A DNA stretch of 64,000 nt from JAAEPI01 sp964352625. GTDB lineage: Bacteria; Bacteroidota; Bacteroidia; Cytophagales; Cyclobacteriaceae. The position numbers and the translations under genes are program-made. The number at the start of each line of letters is the position of its first letter. The stretch's first letter is position 1. The notes under the pieces are model-generated. The model was not told where the DNA came from, did no database searches, and was given only the letters and a program-made list of their open reading frames with translations. Shown in pieces: positions 24,635 to 33,107 of this stretch. The stretch is taken from positions 33,338-97,337 of the forward strand of contig CAYGSD010000012.1 of the NCBI GenBank assembly GCA_964352625.1, given 5' to 3'.

Positions 24635-25393
24635 TTATTCGGCAGGAGCTTCCTCCTTTTTAGCTGTCTCTTCTTCTTTTCGAGACTGCTCTTCCTTATC
24701 TACTTTTCGCTCAGACAATCCTTCCTCCATTACAGCCGACATGTACTTCACGATCAAGTCGACAGACTTGAATGAATCATCGTTTGCAGGAATTGGATAG
24801 TCAGCTTGATTAGGATCAGAGTTTGTATCAACCATCGCGAAAACCGGAATGTTCAATTTCTGAGCTTCAGCCACTGCGATGTGCTCTCTCTTCACGTCAA
24901 CCACGAAAAGGGCTGCAGGTAACCTGTTCAGCTCAGTAATACCTCCAAGGATTCTCTCCAACTTAGCTCGCTCACGAGTGATCATCAATCTCTCTCTCTT
25001 CGCAAGGTTGGTGTAAGACTCGTCTTTCATCATTTTGTCGATGGTAGACATCTTCTTCAATGACTTGCGAATGGTAGCGAAGTTGGTAAGCATACCGCCT
25101 AACCATCTTTCGGTCACGAATGGCATGTTCAATCTTTTTGCTTCTCCTTCCACAATCTCCTTGGCTTGCTTCTTAGTCGCAACGAACATTACTTTTCGTC
25201 CTGAACGAACGATAGCCTTCATTGCAGCAGCGGCATCATCCAAAGATTTCAGCGTCTTGTGAAGATCAATGATGTGGATTCCATTCTTTTCCATGAAAAT
25301 GAATGGTGCCATTTGAGGATTCCACTTTCTGGTTAAGTGTCCAAAGTGAACACCAGCATCCAATAAGTCTTTATGCTCTAATTTCTTCATCAA
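24635..25393 (-). CDS. rpsB: 30S ribosomal protein S2
   Basis: The 252-aa S2 protein. Typical features are LLDAGVHFGHLTRKWNPQM near the start, YIFMEKNGIHIIDL-type core (here FIFMEKNGIHIIDLHKTL), RWLGGMLTNFATIRKSL and ALFVVDVKREHIAVAEA. It has a Lys/Glu-rich C-terminal extension (after about residue 225), common in Bacteroidota S2. It starts 2 bases after the rpsI stop, so the two are translationally linked. Confidence 0.97.
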   Translation of the reverse strand: MMKKLEHKDLLDAGVHFGHLTRKWNPQMAPFIFMEKNGIHIIDLHKTLKSLDDAAAAMKAIVRSGRKVMFVATKKQAKEIVEGEAKRLNMPFVTERWLGGMLTNFATIRKSLKKMSTIDKMMKDESYTNLAKRERLMITRERAKLERILGGITELNRLPAALFVVDVKREHIAVAEAQKLNIPVFAMVDTNSDPNQADYPIPANDDSFKSVDLIVKYMSAVMEEGLSERKVDKEEQSRKEEETAKKEEAPAE

Positions 25394-25395
25394 TC

Positions 25396-25782
25396 TTATC
25401 GTTTACTGAATTGGAATTTTCTTCTCGCTTTTCTTCTACCTGGCTTCTTTCTTTCCACCATCCTAGGATCACGAGTCATGAATCCTTCTGATTTCAAAGC
25501 AGGTTTGTTTTCTGGATCAACTTCCACAAGTGCTCTGGAGATGGCCAATCGGACGGCTTCTGCCTGCCCAGTAAGTCCACCGCCAACGACGTTGATGCTG
25601 ATATCAAAATTTCCGTCTTGCTCGACTTTTACAAGTGGTTGCTTAACGATGGTCTGAAGGATCTCGGAAGGGAAGTAGTTCGCTAATTCGCGGCTATTCA
25701 CTTCAATCTTGCCCTTACCTGATTGCATATTTATTCTCGCAACCGAGGTTTTTCGTCGACCGATAGTACTGATTGTATCCAT
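25396..25782 (-). CDS. rpsI: 30S ribosomal protein S9
   Basis: The 128-aa S9 protein. The N-terminal signature TIGRRKTSVARI, the middle GGGLTGQAEAVRLAISRALV and the basic C-terminal tail ending in FQFSKR (the conserved terminal Lys-Arg that reaches the P site) are all present. It starts 6 bases after rplM, the usual rplM-rpsI pairing. Confidence 0.97.
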   Translation of the reverse strand: MDTISTIGRRKTSVARINMQSGKGKIEVNSRELANYFPSEILQTIVKQPLVKVEQDGNFDISINVVGGGLTGQAEAVRLAISRALVEVDPENKPALKSEGFMTRDPRMVERKKPGRRKARRKFQFSKR

Positions 25783-25788
25783 TCAGTT

Positions 25789-26235
25789 TTAAAGTTTAAC
25801 TTCTTTAGGTTTTTGGGCCTCATGTGGATGCTCTGCACCTTCGTACACATATAGGCTCTTAAATAATTCACGACCAAGACGATTCTTTGGTAACATTCCT
25901 CGAACTGCCTTTTCTACCAAAATTGTTGATGACTTCTTAGCCACCACTTCTTTTGGAGTTTCTTGTCTCTGACCACCTGGATATCCAGTGTGTCTCAGAT
26001 AGACTTTGTCAGTCCACTTTTGACCAGTCAATCTCACTTTGTCAGTGTTAATAACGATAACGTTATCACCACAGTCCATGTGCGGAGTGTAACCTGGTTT
26101 GTGCTTGCCTCGGATCATTTTAGCCACTTCACTGGCCATTCTTCCAAGTACCTTAGAGTCAGCATTTACTACGATCCAGCCCTTCTCAGAAGTAGCTTTA
26201 TTAAGTGATGCCGTTTTGTAACTTAAAGTATCCAA
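25789..26235 (-). CDS. rplM: 50S ribosomal protein L13 (TTG start)
   Basis: The 148-aa L13 protein. The open frame runs to 26289, but Bacteroidota L13 proteins begin MDTLSYKT and here the matching codon is TTG at 26235 (LDTLSYKTASLNKATSEKGW). No ATG lies near, so a UUG start is the best call. The extra 18 codons upstream coincide with a leader hairpin and promoter and are not protein-like. The signature motifs VLGRMASEVAKMIRGKHKP, DCGDNVIVINTDKVRLTGQK and RGMLPKNRLGRE are all present. Confidence 0.93.
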   Translation of the reverse strand: MDTLSYKTASLNKATSEKGWIVVNADSKVLGRMASEVAKMIRGKHKPGYTPHMDCGDNVIVINTDKVRLTGQKWTDKVYLRHTGYPGGQRQETPKEVVAKKSSTILVEKAVRGMLPKNRLGRELFKSLYVYEGAEHPHEAQKPKEVKL

Positions 26236-26260
26236 TTTCTTTTCGTGTTTTCCTACAATC

Positions 26261-26277
26261 TTCAGGTACCCCCTGAA
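26261..26277 (-). promoter_or_regulatory. rplM leader hairpin
   Basis: TTCAGG and CCTGAA are separated by 5 bases, immediately downstream of the predicted rplM start of transcription. On the mRNA a second, competing pairing (CCC with GGG, just 5') is possible. Ribosomal-protein leaders upstream of rplM have been described in Bacteroidia; whether this matches that model needs a covariance search. The inferred role is L13 autoregulation. Confidence 0.4.
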
Positions 26278-26286
26278 AAAGGGACA

Positions 26287-26318
26287 CAAAAATAGAAGTA
26301 TTTATTTGTAAAAGCAAT
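26287..26318 (-). promoter_or_regulatory. rplM promoter of Bacteroidota type
   Basis: On the minus strand, ATTG, 20 bases, then TATTTTTG. The second element fits the TAnnTTTG -7 consensus of Bacteroidota and the first differs by one base from the TTTG -33 element, with near-ideal spacing. Transcription would begin about 45 bases before the TTG start codon. Confidence 0.55.
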
Positions 26319-26332
26319 ACAGCAGCTAATAA

Positions 26333-27064
26333 CTAGCTGAATTTTCGAAGTTGTTTTACCAAAACCTCGAAATCTTTAGGGTAAGGCGCCTCAATTTCCA
26401 CAGTTTCACCCGTTTGGGGGTGATCGAAAGTGATCGAAAAGGCGTGCAAAGCTAGTCTTCGAATCATTGGATTCTCGTCTTCGTGCTTCTTTTGATTGAA
26501 ATTCTTTTTGAGTTCTGATAAATAGGCTGAATTTCCACCATACAAAGGGTCATGAACAATTGATGCGCCATGATAAGCCAGGTGGACACGGATTTGATGC
26601 ATCCGGCCTGTAACAGGGAAGCATTTCAATAATGTGTGTTTTTTGAAGACCTCTAAGGTCTGAACCAAAGTCAATGACTGCTTACCCGCACGATCCACAC
26701 GGGTTTTGCTGCCGCTCGAGAAGAGTGGCTCGCCTGCCTCAAAATTTTGAAATGATTGAATTCCATTGACCACTGCGTGATAGACCTTTTTGATTTGCCT
26801 AGCTTCCAACTTGCCAGCAAAGTATTTGTACGCATCGTCCGTTTTCGCCACAACCAGTACCCCAGAAGTTTCTTTATCTAAGCGATGACAAGGCGTGGCA
26901 GCTGGGTATTTTTCCCTAACGATCTTAAGTACATTGATTGGGCTTGCTCTATCTTCTAGCGTGGCAAGACCGTGTGGTTTGTTCATTACCGCATATTGAT
27001 CGTCTTCATATACGCATATATCTTCCCATCGAGTATTCAGCAAAGACTTAGTCATCATCATCAT
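26333..27064 (-). CDS. RluA-family RNA pseudouridine synthase
   Basis: A 243-aa pseudouridine synthase of the RluA/RluD family, which isomerises specific uridines in rRNA or tRNA. The catalytic motif HRLDKETSG (Asp nucleophile) is at about residue 60. Other family motifs are TGRMHQIRVHLAYHG and HDPLYGG. No S4 domain is present at the N-terminus. The start lies in a run of GATGATG repeats encoding MMMM, which overlaps the acidic DDDDD tail of the upstream kinase gene, so translation is coupled and the exact start is ambiguous by a few codons. The target nucleotide is not predictable. Confidence 0.92.
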   Translation of the reverse strand: MMMMTKSLLNTRWEDICVYEDDQYAVMNKPHGLATLEDRASPINVLKIVREKYPAATPCHRLDKETSGVLVVAKTDDAYKYFAGKLEARQIKKVYHAVVNGIQSFQNFEAGEPLFSSGSKTRVDRAGKQSLTLVQTLEVFKKHTLLKCFPVTGRMHQIRVHLAYHGASIVHDPLYGGNSAYLSELKKNFNQKKHEDENPMIRRLALHAFSITFDHPQTGETVEIEAPYPKDFEVLVKQLRKFS

Positions 27065-28103
27065 CCGGCAAAGCTAGCGGACTTCCTTTGATCAATTGAA
27101 AGCTAAATATGGATCCTTCGTTGACCACACTTTCTACTCGCACTTGCGAGCCATGGCCCTCCATGATGTGCTTGACGATGGCAAGCCCGAGACCGGTTCC
27201 TCCCCTTTCCTTAGAGCGGCTTTTGTCTACACGGTAGAAGCGCTCAAAAATTCTGCTCAAATCTTCCTTGGGTATGCCGTATCCTTGATCCTTTATCGTG
27301 CACAGCACATTTGTTTCTGACTCTTTAAATGAAATCACGATCTCCTTATTCTTCTTAGAGTATTTGATGGCGTTCGAGATCAAATTGGCCAAAACTTGAT
27401 AAATACGCTGATAGTCCGCATGCACAAAGATTTTTTTCGAAGGATCATTTGTGAGTATGATTTCAGACTTCTTTTTTTCGGCCTTTCCCTCCATTTGCTC
27501 AATGACCTGATTAGCCAAGGGTATAATATCAAAGCTCTCAAAATGCATGGTCACCTCTCCTGTTTCCATCTGAGAGATAGTGAGCAGGTCTTGAACTAGG
27601 ATGTCTAGCCCATCCAAACTTCGTGCGGCCTTCTTTAGGAATTTATCGCGAACTGTTTTGTCCTTGACCGCCCCGTCAAGAAGTGTATGCACAAATCCCT
27701 GCGCTGCAAAGAGGGGTGTTTTTAGCTCATGAGAAATGTCCGCGATGAATTCTCTGCGGAAATGCTCAAGCTGCTTCAGCCGCTCTATTTCCTCTTCCTT
27801 GCTTGAAACATAGGAGCTAATCTCTCGATTGATTTTCTTGAGAGGGTTGACCGATCGGCTCGATGCAGAAAGGGTAAAATCCTTATCCTGCATTTTCTCA
27901 AGCATCTCATAAATGGTATTTATATGTCGAAAGAAAAGCGTGTCAAGAAGAATTCTAATAAGAATGTAGCTCGACGAAAAACTAAGTAAAAGTGCAATTA
28001 TGAGGGCGGTGCTGGTGATGGATGGAACCATCCACAAAAACGCAGTAGTGATGGAAGCAATGAGTAATCCCGTGACAAAAGCAATCGAACGAGAGCTGAT
28101 CAT
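27048..28103 (-). CDS. PhoR-like sensor histidine kinase
   Basis: A 351-aa membrane histidine kinase. Two transmembrane helices at about 8-26 and 31-53 have almost no periplasmic loop between them, so it probably senses within the membrane or through a partner, as in PhoR-type kinases. A HAMP-less linker is followed by HisKA (phospho-His in FIADISHELKTPL) and HATPase (N box NLISNAIKYS, G1 DQGYGIP, G2 GGTGLGLAIV). It ends in five Asp residues overlapping the next gene. It forms a pair with the response regulator upstream (4-base overlap). A link to phosphate is suggested by kinase type only; no pst or phoU gene is in view. Confidence 0.92.
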   Translation of the reverse strand: MISSRSIAFVTGLLIASITTAFLWMVPSITSTALIIALLLSFSSSYILIRILLDTLFFRHINTIYEMLEKMQDKDFTLSASSRSVNPLKKINREISSYVSSKEEEIERLKQLEHFRREFIADISHELKTPLFAAQGFVHTLLDGAVKDKTVRDKFLKKAARSLDGLDILVQDLLTISQMETGEVTMHFESFDIIPLANQVIEQMEGKAEKKKSEIILTNDPSKKIFVHADYQRIYQVLANLISNAIKYSKKNKEIVISFKESETNVLCTIKDQGYGIPKEDLSRIFERFYRVDKSRSKERGGTGLGLAIVKHIMEGHGSQVRVESVVNEGSIFSFQLIKGSPLALPDDDDD

Positions 28104-28789
28104 GAACCAGAATCGAATTTGTATCCAACTCCCTTCACTGTTTGAATAAAGCCATCCCCTATTTTTTCACGTACCTTTCTAACATGAACATCGACCGTGC
28201 GAGCAAGCACATATACATCTGAGCCCCAGATGTTTTGGAGCAATTCATCACGACCATACACTTTACCAGGATTCCTCACCAAAAAGTAGAGTAGCTCAAA
28301 TTCCTTTTTTGGTAGATTAATTTTTTCGCCATTCAAAGTGACCGTATAGCTCGATTTATCCACTATCAACTCGCCGGTATCTATCGTTTCAGATTCCTTC
28401 TTGGCTTTCGATTCTCTTCTGAACAATGCATTGATTCGGCTGATCAGCGCTCTGGGCTTAATCGGTTTGGTGATATAATCATCTGCCCCCATATCAAAGG
28501 CGGCTACTTCTGAATACTCCTCTGAGCGCGCAGTGAGAAATATCACAAATGCTCCAGCCAAATCGGGGGTGTCTCTAATCTGCCGGCATGTTTCCACACC
28601 GTCCATTTTGGGCATCATAATGTCCAACAAGATGAGGTCAGGGATGAATTCTTTGGCAATCTCAATGGCTCTTACCCCGTCAGAAGCCGTCTTTACATCA
28701 AATCCTTCCTTGGACAAATTGTACTTCAGCAATTCCTGAATGTCCGCTTCATCGTCTACGACTAGGATCTTCTGAGATTTTTTCGACAT
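28100..28789 (-). CDS. OmpR/PhoB-family response regulator
   Basis: A 229-aa two-component regulator. The receiver domain is at 1-120 (acidic pocket KILVVDDEAD, phospho-acceptor Asp in DLILLDIMMPKMDG, switch Lys in YITKPIKP). The winged-helix DNA-binding domain is at about 135-227 (NLPKKEFELLYFLVRNPGKV, VDVHVRKVREKIG, VKGVGYKF). It precedes and overlaps its cognate kinase. Target genes are unknown. Confidence 0.94.
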   Translation of the reverse strand: MSKKSQKILVVDDEADIQELLKYNLSKEGFDVKTASDGVRAIEIAKEFIPDLILLDIMMPKMDGVETCRQIRDTPDLAGAFVIFLTARSEEYSEVAAFDMGADDYITKPIKPRALISRINALFRRESKAKKESETIDTGELIVDKSSYTVTLNGEKINLPKKEFELLYFLVRNPGKVYGRDELLQNIWGSDVYVLARTVDVHVRKVREKIGDGFIQTVKGVGYKFDSGS

Positions 28790-28882
28790 TAGTTAAGAGG
28801 GTTGAATCAGGGTTCGATATTATTCAAAATTAACTCAGAAATCAATTGGGGTGCCAAATGGTAACAATAAATTAAACTGGAG

Positions 28883-29902
28883 TCAATCACCAAATCGGTC
28901 AATTGCGTCCTCAATGAACAGCTGCAAATTTCCATCAAACCGATCGTTCAAAACATGCTTCAAAGAATCGCCGGCAGAATGGTATCGAAGAAAAGACATG
29001 AAATAAGCATTGTTTGGAAGGTTGGATTTGAATACTCCCGAGTATCGGTTACTAGAAAAAGATATGGTATCCACTCTATCGCATATCTCCTGAATGAGTT
29101 CGTTCTTCATTCTTAATTTAATCGAATCATGTTCAGTCCCAAAGGATATGTACAGGTCATTCAGTTTTTGGGTTCCCCTCAGAATATGCTCGGTGAACAA
29201 GTCACCGTCAGATTCGGACGAAACATATAGATTCAACTGAGCGGATGAATCTCCGTATTCTTTCTTTAAATACTCGATCGCCCCCTGCTCCCCAATAAAT
29301 GAGGCTAAGTTCTCATTAAACGTCACTTCGCTCTTTACGAAAATGGTCCCATGCGTTAGCTCATGGATAATCAACTCAGCCAGCTGCCCTTCACTCCGTT
29401 CGAGCATACTCGACAAAATAGGATCGCGGAACCAACCAAGTGTAGACCATCCACCTACAGGTCTCATTCTCGCATCGAGTCCTTCGTTTTCCAGCTTTCG
29501 AACAAGTCTTACGGCATTCTCCCTCTTGAAATATCCTTTATAAGGAACCTCCCCGACAAAAGGGAACCACCACGTTTTAGGCTCAAACTTGAAAGGCGCA
29601 CACGCTGAAACATTCCATAAAGTAACTGCACCACCCTCATCGAAATAGGTCGTGTAATTATCCGAATTTTTCAAACCAAGCTCATTCACAGCAAAATCCT
29701 TGGCTCGATTAATCGTTTTAATTTTTGACTTTAACGAATCGGGAAAATTTGGATCGGCGAGCAAATCTTTAGTTTCCTCAACGTTTCTAAGGATTTCTAA
29801 TTGGCCTTTGCCTTGCGCCAGGCCATACGTGATAAGCTCAAACTGCCAAACCAACAGAATCAACAAAACAGTCAGCAGTGATATAACTATTTTTTTGCGC
29901 AT
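28883..29902 (-). CDS. Putative aminopeptidase, PF10023-like membrane-anchored metalloprotease
   Basis: A 339-aa protein with an N-terminal transmembrane anchor (residues about 4-22). The motif LIIHELTHGTIFVK (zincin HExxH-type: H-E-L-T-H) lies near residue 188, with a conserved Glu about 15 residues later (NENLASFIGEQGA) as third ligand. This corresponds to the putative aminopeptidase family PF10023 (YcjY/ predicted aminopeptidase), with the typical YxxYFxxGxVT-like region (YFDEGGAVTLWNVSACAPF) and GGWSTLGWFRDP. The catalytic domain would be periplasmic. The substrate is unknown. It is divergent from recA across 70 bases. Confidence 0.82.
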   Translation of the reverse strand: MRKKIVISLLTVLLILLVWQFELITYGLAQGKGQLEILRNVEETKDLLADPNFPDSLKSKIKTINRAKDFAVNELGLKNSDNYTTYFDEGGAVTLWNVSACAPFKFEPKTWWFPFVGEVPYKGYFKRENAVRLVRKLENEGLDARMRPVGGWSTLGWFRDPILSSMLERSEGQLAELIIHELTHGTIFVKSEVTFNENLASFIGEQGAIEYLKKEYGDSSAQLNLYVSSESDGDLFTEHILRGTQKLNDLYISFGTEHDSIKLRMKNELIQEICDRVDTISFSSNRYSGVFKSNLPNNAYFMSFLRYHSAGDSLKHVLNDRFDGNLQLFIEDAIDRFGD

Positions 29903-29972
29903 CGTTCGAAGTTATTTCTATTTTTTTAAGCAGCTTTGGGTGTTCATTCAAAATCTAAATCCAACACTCATC

Positions 29973-30971
29973 ATGGCCGAGAATGCAGAAAAGCTAAAAG
30001 CCCTACAGCTAACAATCGACAAACTAGAAAAGACCTACGGAAAAGGTGCCGTGATGAAGCTCAGCGACGAAAAGGTTATGGATATTCCGGCAATTTCCAC
30101 TGGATCTTTGGGCTTGGATATGGCTTTAGGCATTGGAGGAATTCCAAGAGGCAGAGTAACTGAGATTTATGGGCCTGAGTCATCAGGAAAAACCACGCTG
30201 ACCATGCACTGCATAGCTGAAGCTCAGAAAGCAGGTGGATTGGCCGCATTCATAGATGCTGAGCATGCTTTTGATAAGCTCTATGCTGAAAAACTAGGAA
30301 TCGACACTGAGAATCTTTTGATTTCTCAGCCCGATAATGGTGAGCAAGCCCTGGAAATCACAGAGCACTTAATTCGCTCTGGAGCTATCGACATCATCGT
30401 TATTGACTCAGTTGCGGCATTGGTTCCAAAAGGCGAGCTGGAAGGAGAAATGGGCGACAGCAAGATGGGACTCCAGGCTCGCTTGATGTCTCAGGCGCTA
30501 AGAAAGCTAACGGGCACAATCAACAAAACCGGATGTGCCTGCATCTTCATCAACCAACTTCGTGAAAAAATTGGGGTGATGTTCGGTAACCCAGAAACGA
30601 CCACTGGCGGTAATGCGCTCAAGTTCTATGCGTCCGTGAGGCTGGACATCAGAAGAATTGGTGCCATCAAAGAGAGTGCTGACAATGTGCTTGGAAATAG
30701 AACTCGGGTCAAAGTGGTTAAGAATAAAGTAGCACCGCCATTCAAGCAAGTGGAGTTTGATATCATGTACGGACGAGGAATCAGTAAGTCTGGTGAAATT
30801 TTGGATATTGGGGTGGAACTAGACATTATCAAAAAATCCGGATCTTGGTTCTCATACAAAGACGATAAACTTGGCCAGGGGCGTGATGCCGTAAAGGTGC
30901 TTATAGAGGATAATCCGGAGCTTATGGACGAGCTAGAAGCGGCCATCAAAGCCAAGATTGCTGAGGGTTAA
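29973..30971 (+). CDS. recA: Recombinase RecA
   Basis: The 332-aa RecA recombinase, which forms filaments on single-stranded DNA and drives homologous recombination and the SOS response. The open frame runs back to 29700, but RecA homology begins at ATG 29973 (MAENAEKLKALQ); the upstream 91 codons are antisense to the aminopeptidase gene. The Walker A motif GPESSGKTT, Walker B DIIVIDSVAALVP, the L2 loop (NPETTTGGNALKFY) and the C-terminal acidic segment are intact. I found no LexA-type box that I could defend in the 70-base upstream gap. Confidence 0.97.
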   Translation: MAENAEKLKALQLTIDKLEKTYGKGAVMKLSDEKVMDIPAISTGSLGLDMALGIGGIPRGRVTEIYGPESSGKTTLTMHCIAEAQKAGGLAAFIDAEHAFDKLYAEKLGIDTENLLISQPDNGEQALEITEHLIRSGAIDIIVIDSVAALVPKGELEGEMGDSKMGLQARLMSQALRKLTGTINKTGCACIFINQLREKIGVMFGNPETTTGGNALKFYASVRLDIRRIGAIKESADNVLGNRTRVKVVKNKVAPPFKQVEFDIMYGRGISKSGEILDIGVELDIIKKSGSWFSYKDDKLGQGRDAVKVLIEDNPELMDELEAAIKAKIAEG

Positions 30972-31071
30972 ATATTGACCTCATAAAGTTCTGACATTCA
31001 GGACATCAACTTTGAGTTGTATTAACTAATTTTGCGCTCCTTATTTTGCAACAAATCCATAAACAGGACTA

Positions 31072-32118
31072 ATGAAGTTATCTGCTTTCAAATTCGACCT
31101 TCCTTCAAAATACATCGCTTCTAAGCCAAACCCGAACAGGGATGATTCACGATTGATGGTGATTCACAGAGACACTGGAGAAATCGAACACAAAGCATTT
31201 CCTGATATCGTGGATTATTTTAATGACGGTGATGTCTTTGCCGTCAACAATACCAAGGTTTTCCCTGCACGCCTTTTTGGAAACAAAGAAAAAACGGGAG
31301 CCAAGATTGAGGTCTTCCTTCTTCGTGAGCTAAACAAGCAAATGAAGCTTTGGGATGTGCTTGTGGATCCGGCCAGGAAAATCAGAGTAGGTAACAAACT
31401 GTATTTTGGCGAAGGAGAATTAGTTGCAGAGGTAATAGACAACACCACTTCCAGAGGACGAACGATCCGATTCCTGAATGATGCAAATGAGGAAGAATTT
31501 TACAATCTGATTGATAGATTGGGAGAAACTCCTCTACCAAAAGAACTTGAGCGTCAGGCTGAGGAACAAGACAGAGAAAGATTCCAGACAATCTACGCTG
31601 AGCACATCGGTGCAGTAGCCGCACCTACTGCTGGCCTTCACTTTACAAGACAAATCTTGAAAAGAATGGAGCTGAAGGGAATCGACACGACTCCAATCAC
31701 CCTACACGTAGGACTAGGAACATTCCGACCAGTTGATGTTGAAGACTTGACAAAACACAAAATGGATTCTGAGAATTATTGGGTGGAAGAGGCTACAGCC
31801 GCCAGGATCAATAAGTCACTCGATGAAAATACCAGAATCTGCGCTGTAGGGACTACAGTAATGAGAACGCTTGAATCATCAGTTTCTGCAAACGGAAGAT
31901 TAAAAGCCAATAGCGGATGGACCGATAAATTCATCTTCCCTCCTTACGACTTCAAAATCTGTGACGCACTTGTTACGAATTTCCACCTTCCAGAATCTAC
32001 GCTGTTGATGATGGCGTCTGCTTTCGGAGGATATGATTTAATCATGGAAGCATACCAAGTTGCAATCAAAGAAAAGTATCGCTTTTTCACCTATGGTGAC
32101 GCGATGCTCATAGTGTAA
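31072..32118 (+). CDS. queA: S-adenosylmethionine:tRNA ribosyltransferase-isomerase
   Basis: The 348-aa QueA enzyme, which transfers and isomerises the ribosyl moiety of SAM onto 7-aminomethyl-7-deazaguanine in tRNA, the penultimate step of queuosine synthesis. The family signatures FAVNNTKVFPARLFG, HIGAVAAPTAGLHFT and HVGLGTFRPV are present, and the length is typical. It overlaps ispD by one base (TAATG), so the two are translationally coupled. No other queuosine gene is adjacent. Confidence 0.96.
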   Translation: MKLSAFKFDLPSKYIASKPNPNRDDSRLMVIHRDTGEIEHKAFPDIVDYFNDGDVFAVNNTKVFPARLFGNKEKTGAKIEVFLLRELNKQMKLWDVLVDPARKIRVGNKLYFGEGELVAEVIDNTTSRGRTIRFLNDANEEEFYNLIDRLGETPLPKELERQAEEQDRERFQTIYAEHIGAVAAPTAGLHFTRQILKRMELKGIDTTPITLHVGLGTFRPVDVEDLTKHKMDSENYWVEEATAARINKSLDENTRICAVGTTVMRTLESSVSANGRLKANSGWTDKFIFPPYDFKICDALVTNFHLPESTLLMMASAFGGYDLIMEAYQVAIKEKYRFFTYGDAMLIV

Positions 32119-32759
32119 TGGAGAAATTTGCCATCATAGTAGCTGGTGGCAAGGGGCTCAGAATGGGCTCTCCTACTCCAAAGCAATTTCTTGAAATTGA
32201 TAGCAAGCCAATCATTGCTCGCAGTGTCGAAAGATTTTTCGAATACGAGAAAGCCCTCAATATTATTGTGGTAATCCCGCAAGACCAAGTGCAGGCATGG
32301 CAGGGAATTGCTAAAAAATTCTTCCCCAAAGAGACGATCACTTTGGCCATCGGAGGGGCCACTCGCTTTGAATCCGTGAAGTCAGGTCTTGACAAAATAT
32401 TGTCAGATGGCTTAGTTGCCATTCACGATGCAGTTCGGCCATATGTTTCTGCCGAAACAATCTCTCAGTCTTTCTTATCAGCTGAGAAGCACGGCTCTGG
32501 CGTTGCTTCTGTGGAATTAAAGGATTCTATCAGGGAAATATCGGATCAAGGCTCGACGGCTCGAAATCGAGCGGATTACAGACTTGTACAAACCCCACAG
32601 ACGTTTCGTGTCTCAGAGATAAAAGCAGCCTTTGAATCCGCGCAAGGAACGGATTTCCTTGATGATGCTTCCGTTTATGAAGCAGCGGGGCATTCAGTGA
32701 AACTTATTGCAGGGTCGTACGAAAACATCAAGATCACCACACCGGATGATTTAAAATAA
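32118..32759 (+). CDS. ispD: 2-C-methyl-D-erythritol 4-phosphate cytidylyltransferase
   Basis: IspD of the non-mevalonate isoprenoid pathway, 213 aa, slightly short for the family. It activates MEP with CTP. The nucleotide-binding motif VAGGKGLRMGSPTPKQF at the N-terminus, the signature VAIHDAVRPYVS (about 93-104) and the C-terminal KITTPDDLK are intact. It is coupled to queA upstream and ended by a strong terminator. Confidence 0.95.
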   Translation: MEKFAIIVAGGKGLRMGSPTPKQFLEIDSKPIIARSVERFFEYEKALNIIVVIPQDQVQAWQGIAKKFFPKETITLAIGGATRFESVKSGLDKILSDGLVAIHDAVRPYVSAETISQSFLSAEKHGSGVASVELKDSIREISDQGSTARNRADYRLVQTPQTFRVSEIKAAFESAQGTDFLDDASVYEAAGHSVKLIAGSYENIKITTPDDLK

Positions 32760-32791
32760 AAAAGCCTCCCAACAAGTCAGGAGGCTTTTTT
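32758..32791. terminator. Terminator after ispD
   Basis: GCCTCC pairs with GGAGGC around a 10-base loop, with an A-run before and a T-run after. It is shared with the convergent DUF2795 gene. Confidence 0.9.
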
Positions 32792-32805
32792 TTGAGTCCA
32801 ATTTC

Positions 32806-33027
32806 TTAATACTCGTCTTCATTAAAGAAGAAGTCTTCTTTCGTAGGATAATCCGGCCAGATTTCTTCGATCGTTTCAAAAGGATTTCCATCGTCCTCAA
32901 GTTCCTGTAGGTTTTCAACCACTTCAAGTGGTGCTCCCGAACGAATAGAGAAGTCGATCAATTCATCTTTTGATGCCGGCCAAGGAGCATCTTCTAGATA
33001 AGACGCAAGTTCTAAAGTCCAATACAT
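32806..33027 (-). CDS. DUF2795 domain-containing protein
   Basis: A 73-aa acidic protein that matches DUF2795 from its first residue: YWTLELASYLEDAPWPAS and SGAPLEVVENLQEL are near-invariant in Bacteroidota, with an acidic tail (EEIWPDYPTKEDFFFNEDEY). The function is unknown; its conservation and small size suggest a regulatory or ribosome-associated role, which is a guess. It has a well-formed promoter of its own and a shared terminator. Confidence 0.9.
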   Translation of the reverse strand: MYWTLELASYLEDAPWPASKDELIDFSIRSGAPLEVVENLQELEDDGNPFETIEEIWPDYPTKEDFFFNEDEY

Positions 33028-33065
33028 ATTTACTCTAATTTTAGCACGCTCTGTGAACGTGGCTG

Positions 33066-33095
33066 CAAAAGTATATTTTCTTATGAAAAAACAAA
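33066..33095 (-). promoter_or_regulatory. Promoter of the DUF2795 gene
   Basis: On the minus strand, TTTG, 18 bases, then TACTTTTG: both Bacteroidota promoter elements (-33 TTTG and -7 TAnnTTTG) match, about 40 bases before the start codon. The spacing is one base shorter than the usual 19-21. Confidence 0.65.
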
Positions 33096-33107
33096 GTAGT
33101 TAGAAAA

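Noticed and set aside
26236..26289. 18-codon extension of L13 upstream of TTG 26235
   Set aside because: It contains the promoter and leader hairpin and has no similarity to L13 N-termini.
27048..28789. Assignment of the two-component pair as PhoR-PhoB proper
   Set aside because: The kinase type and order fit, but no pst, phoU or pho box is visible, so only family-level names are justified.
29700..29972. 91-codon N-terminal extension of recA
   Set aside because: It is antisense to the aminopeptidase gene and lacks RecA homology; the family start at ATG 29973 fits exactly.
31004..31034. Promoter upstream of queA with TAATTTTG
   Set aside because: The -7 element fits but the nearest TTTG is only 12 bases away, not 19-21, so the pair is not convincing.
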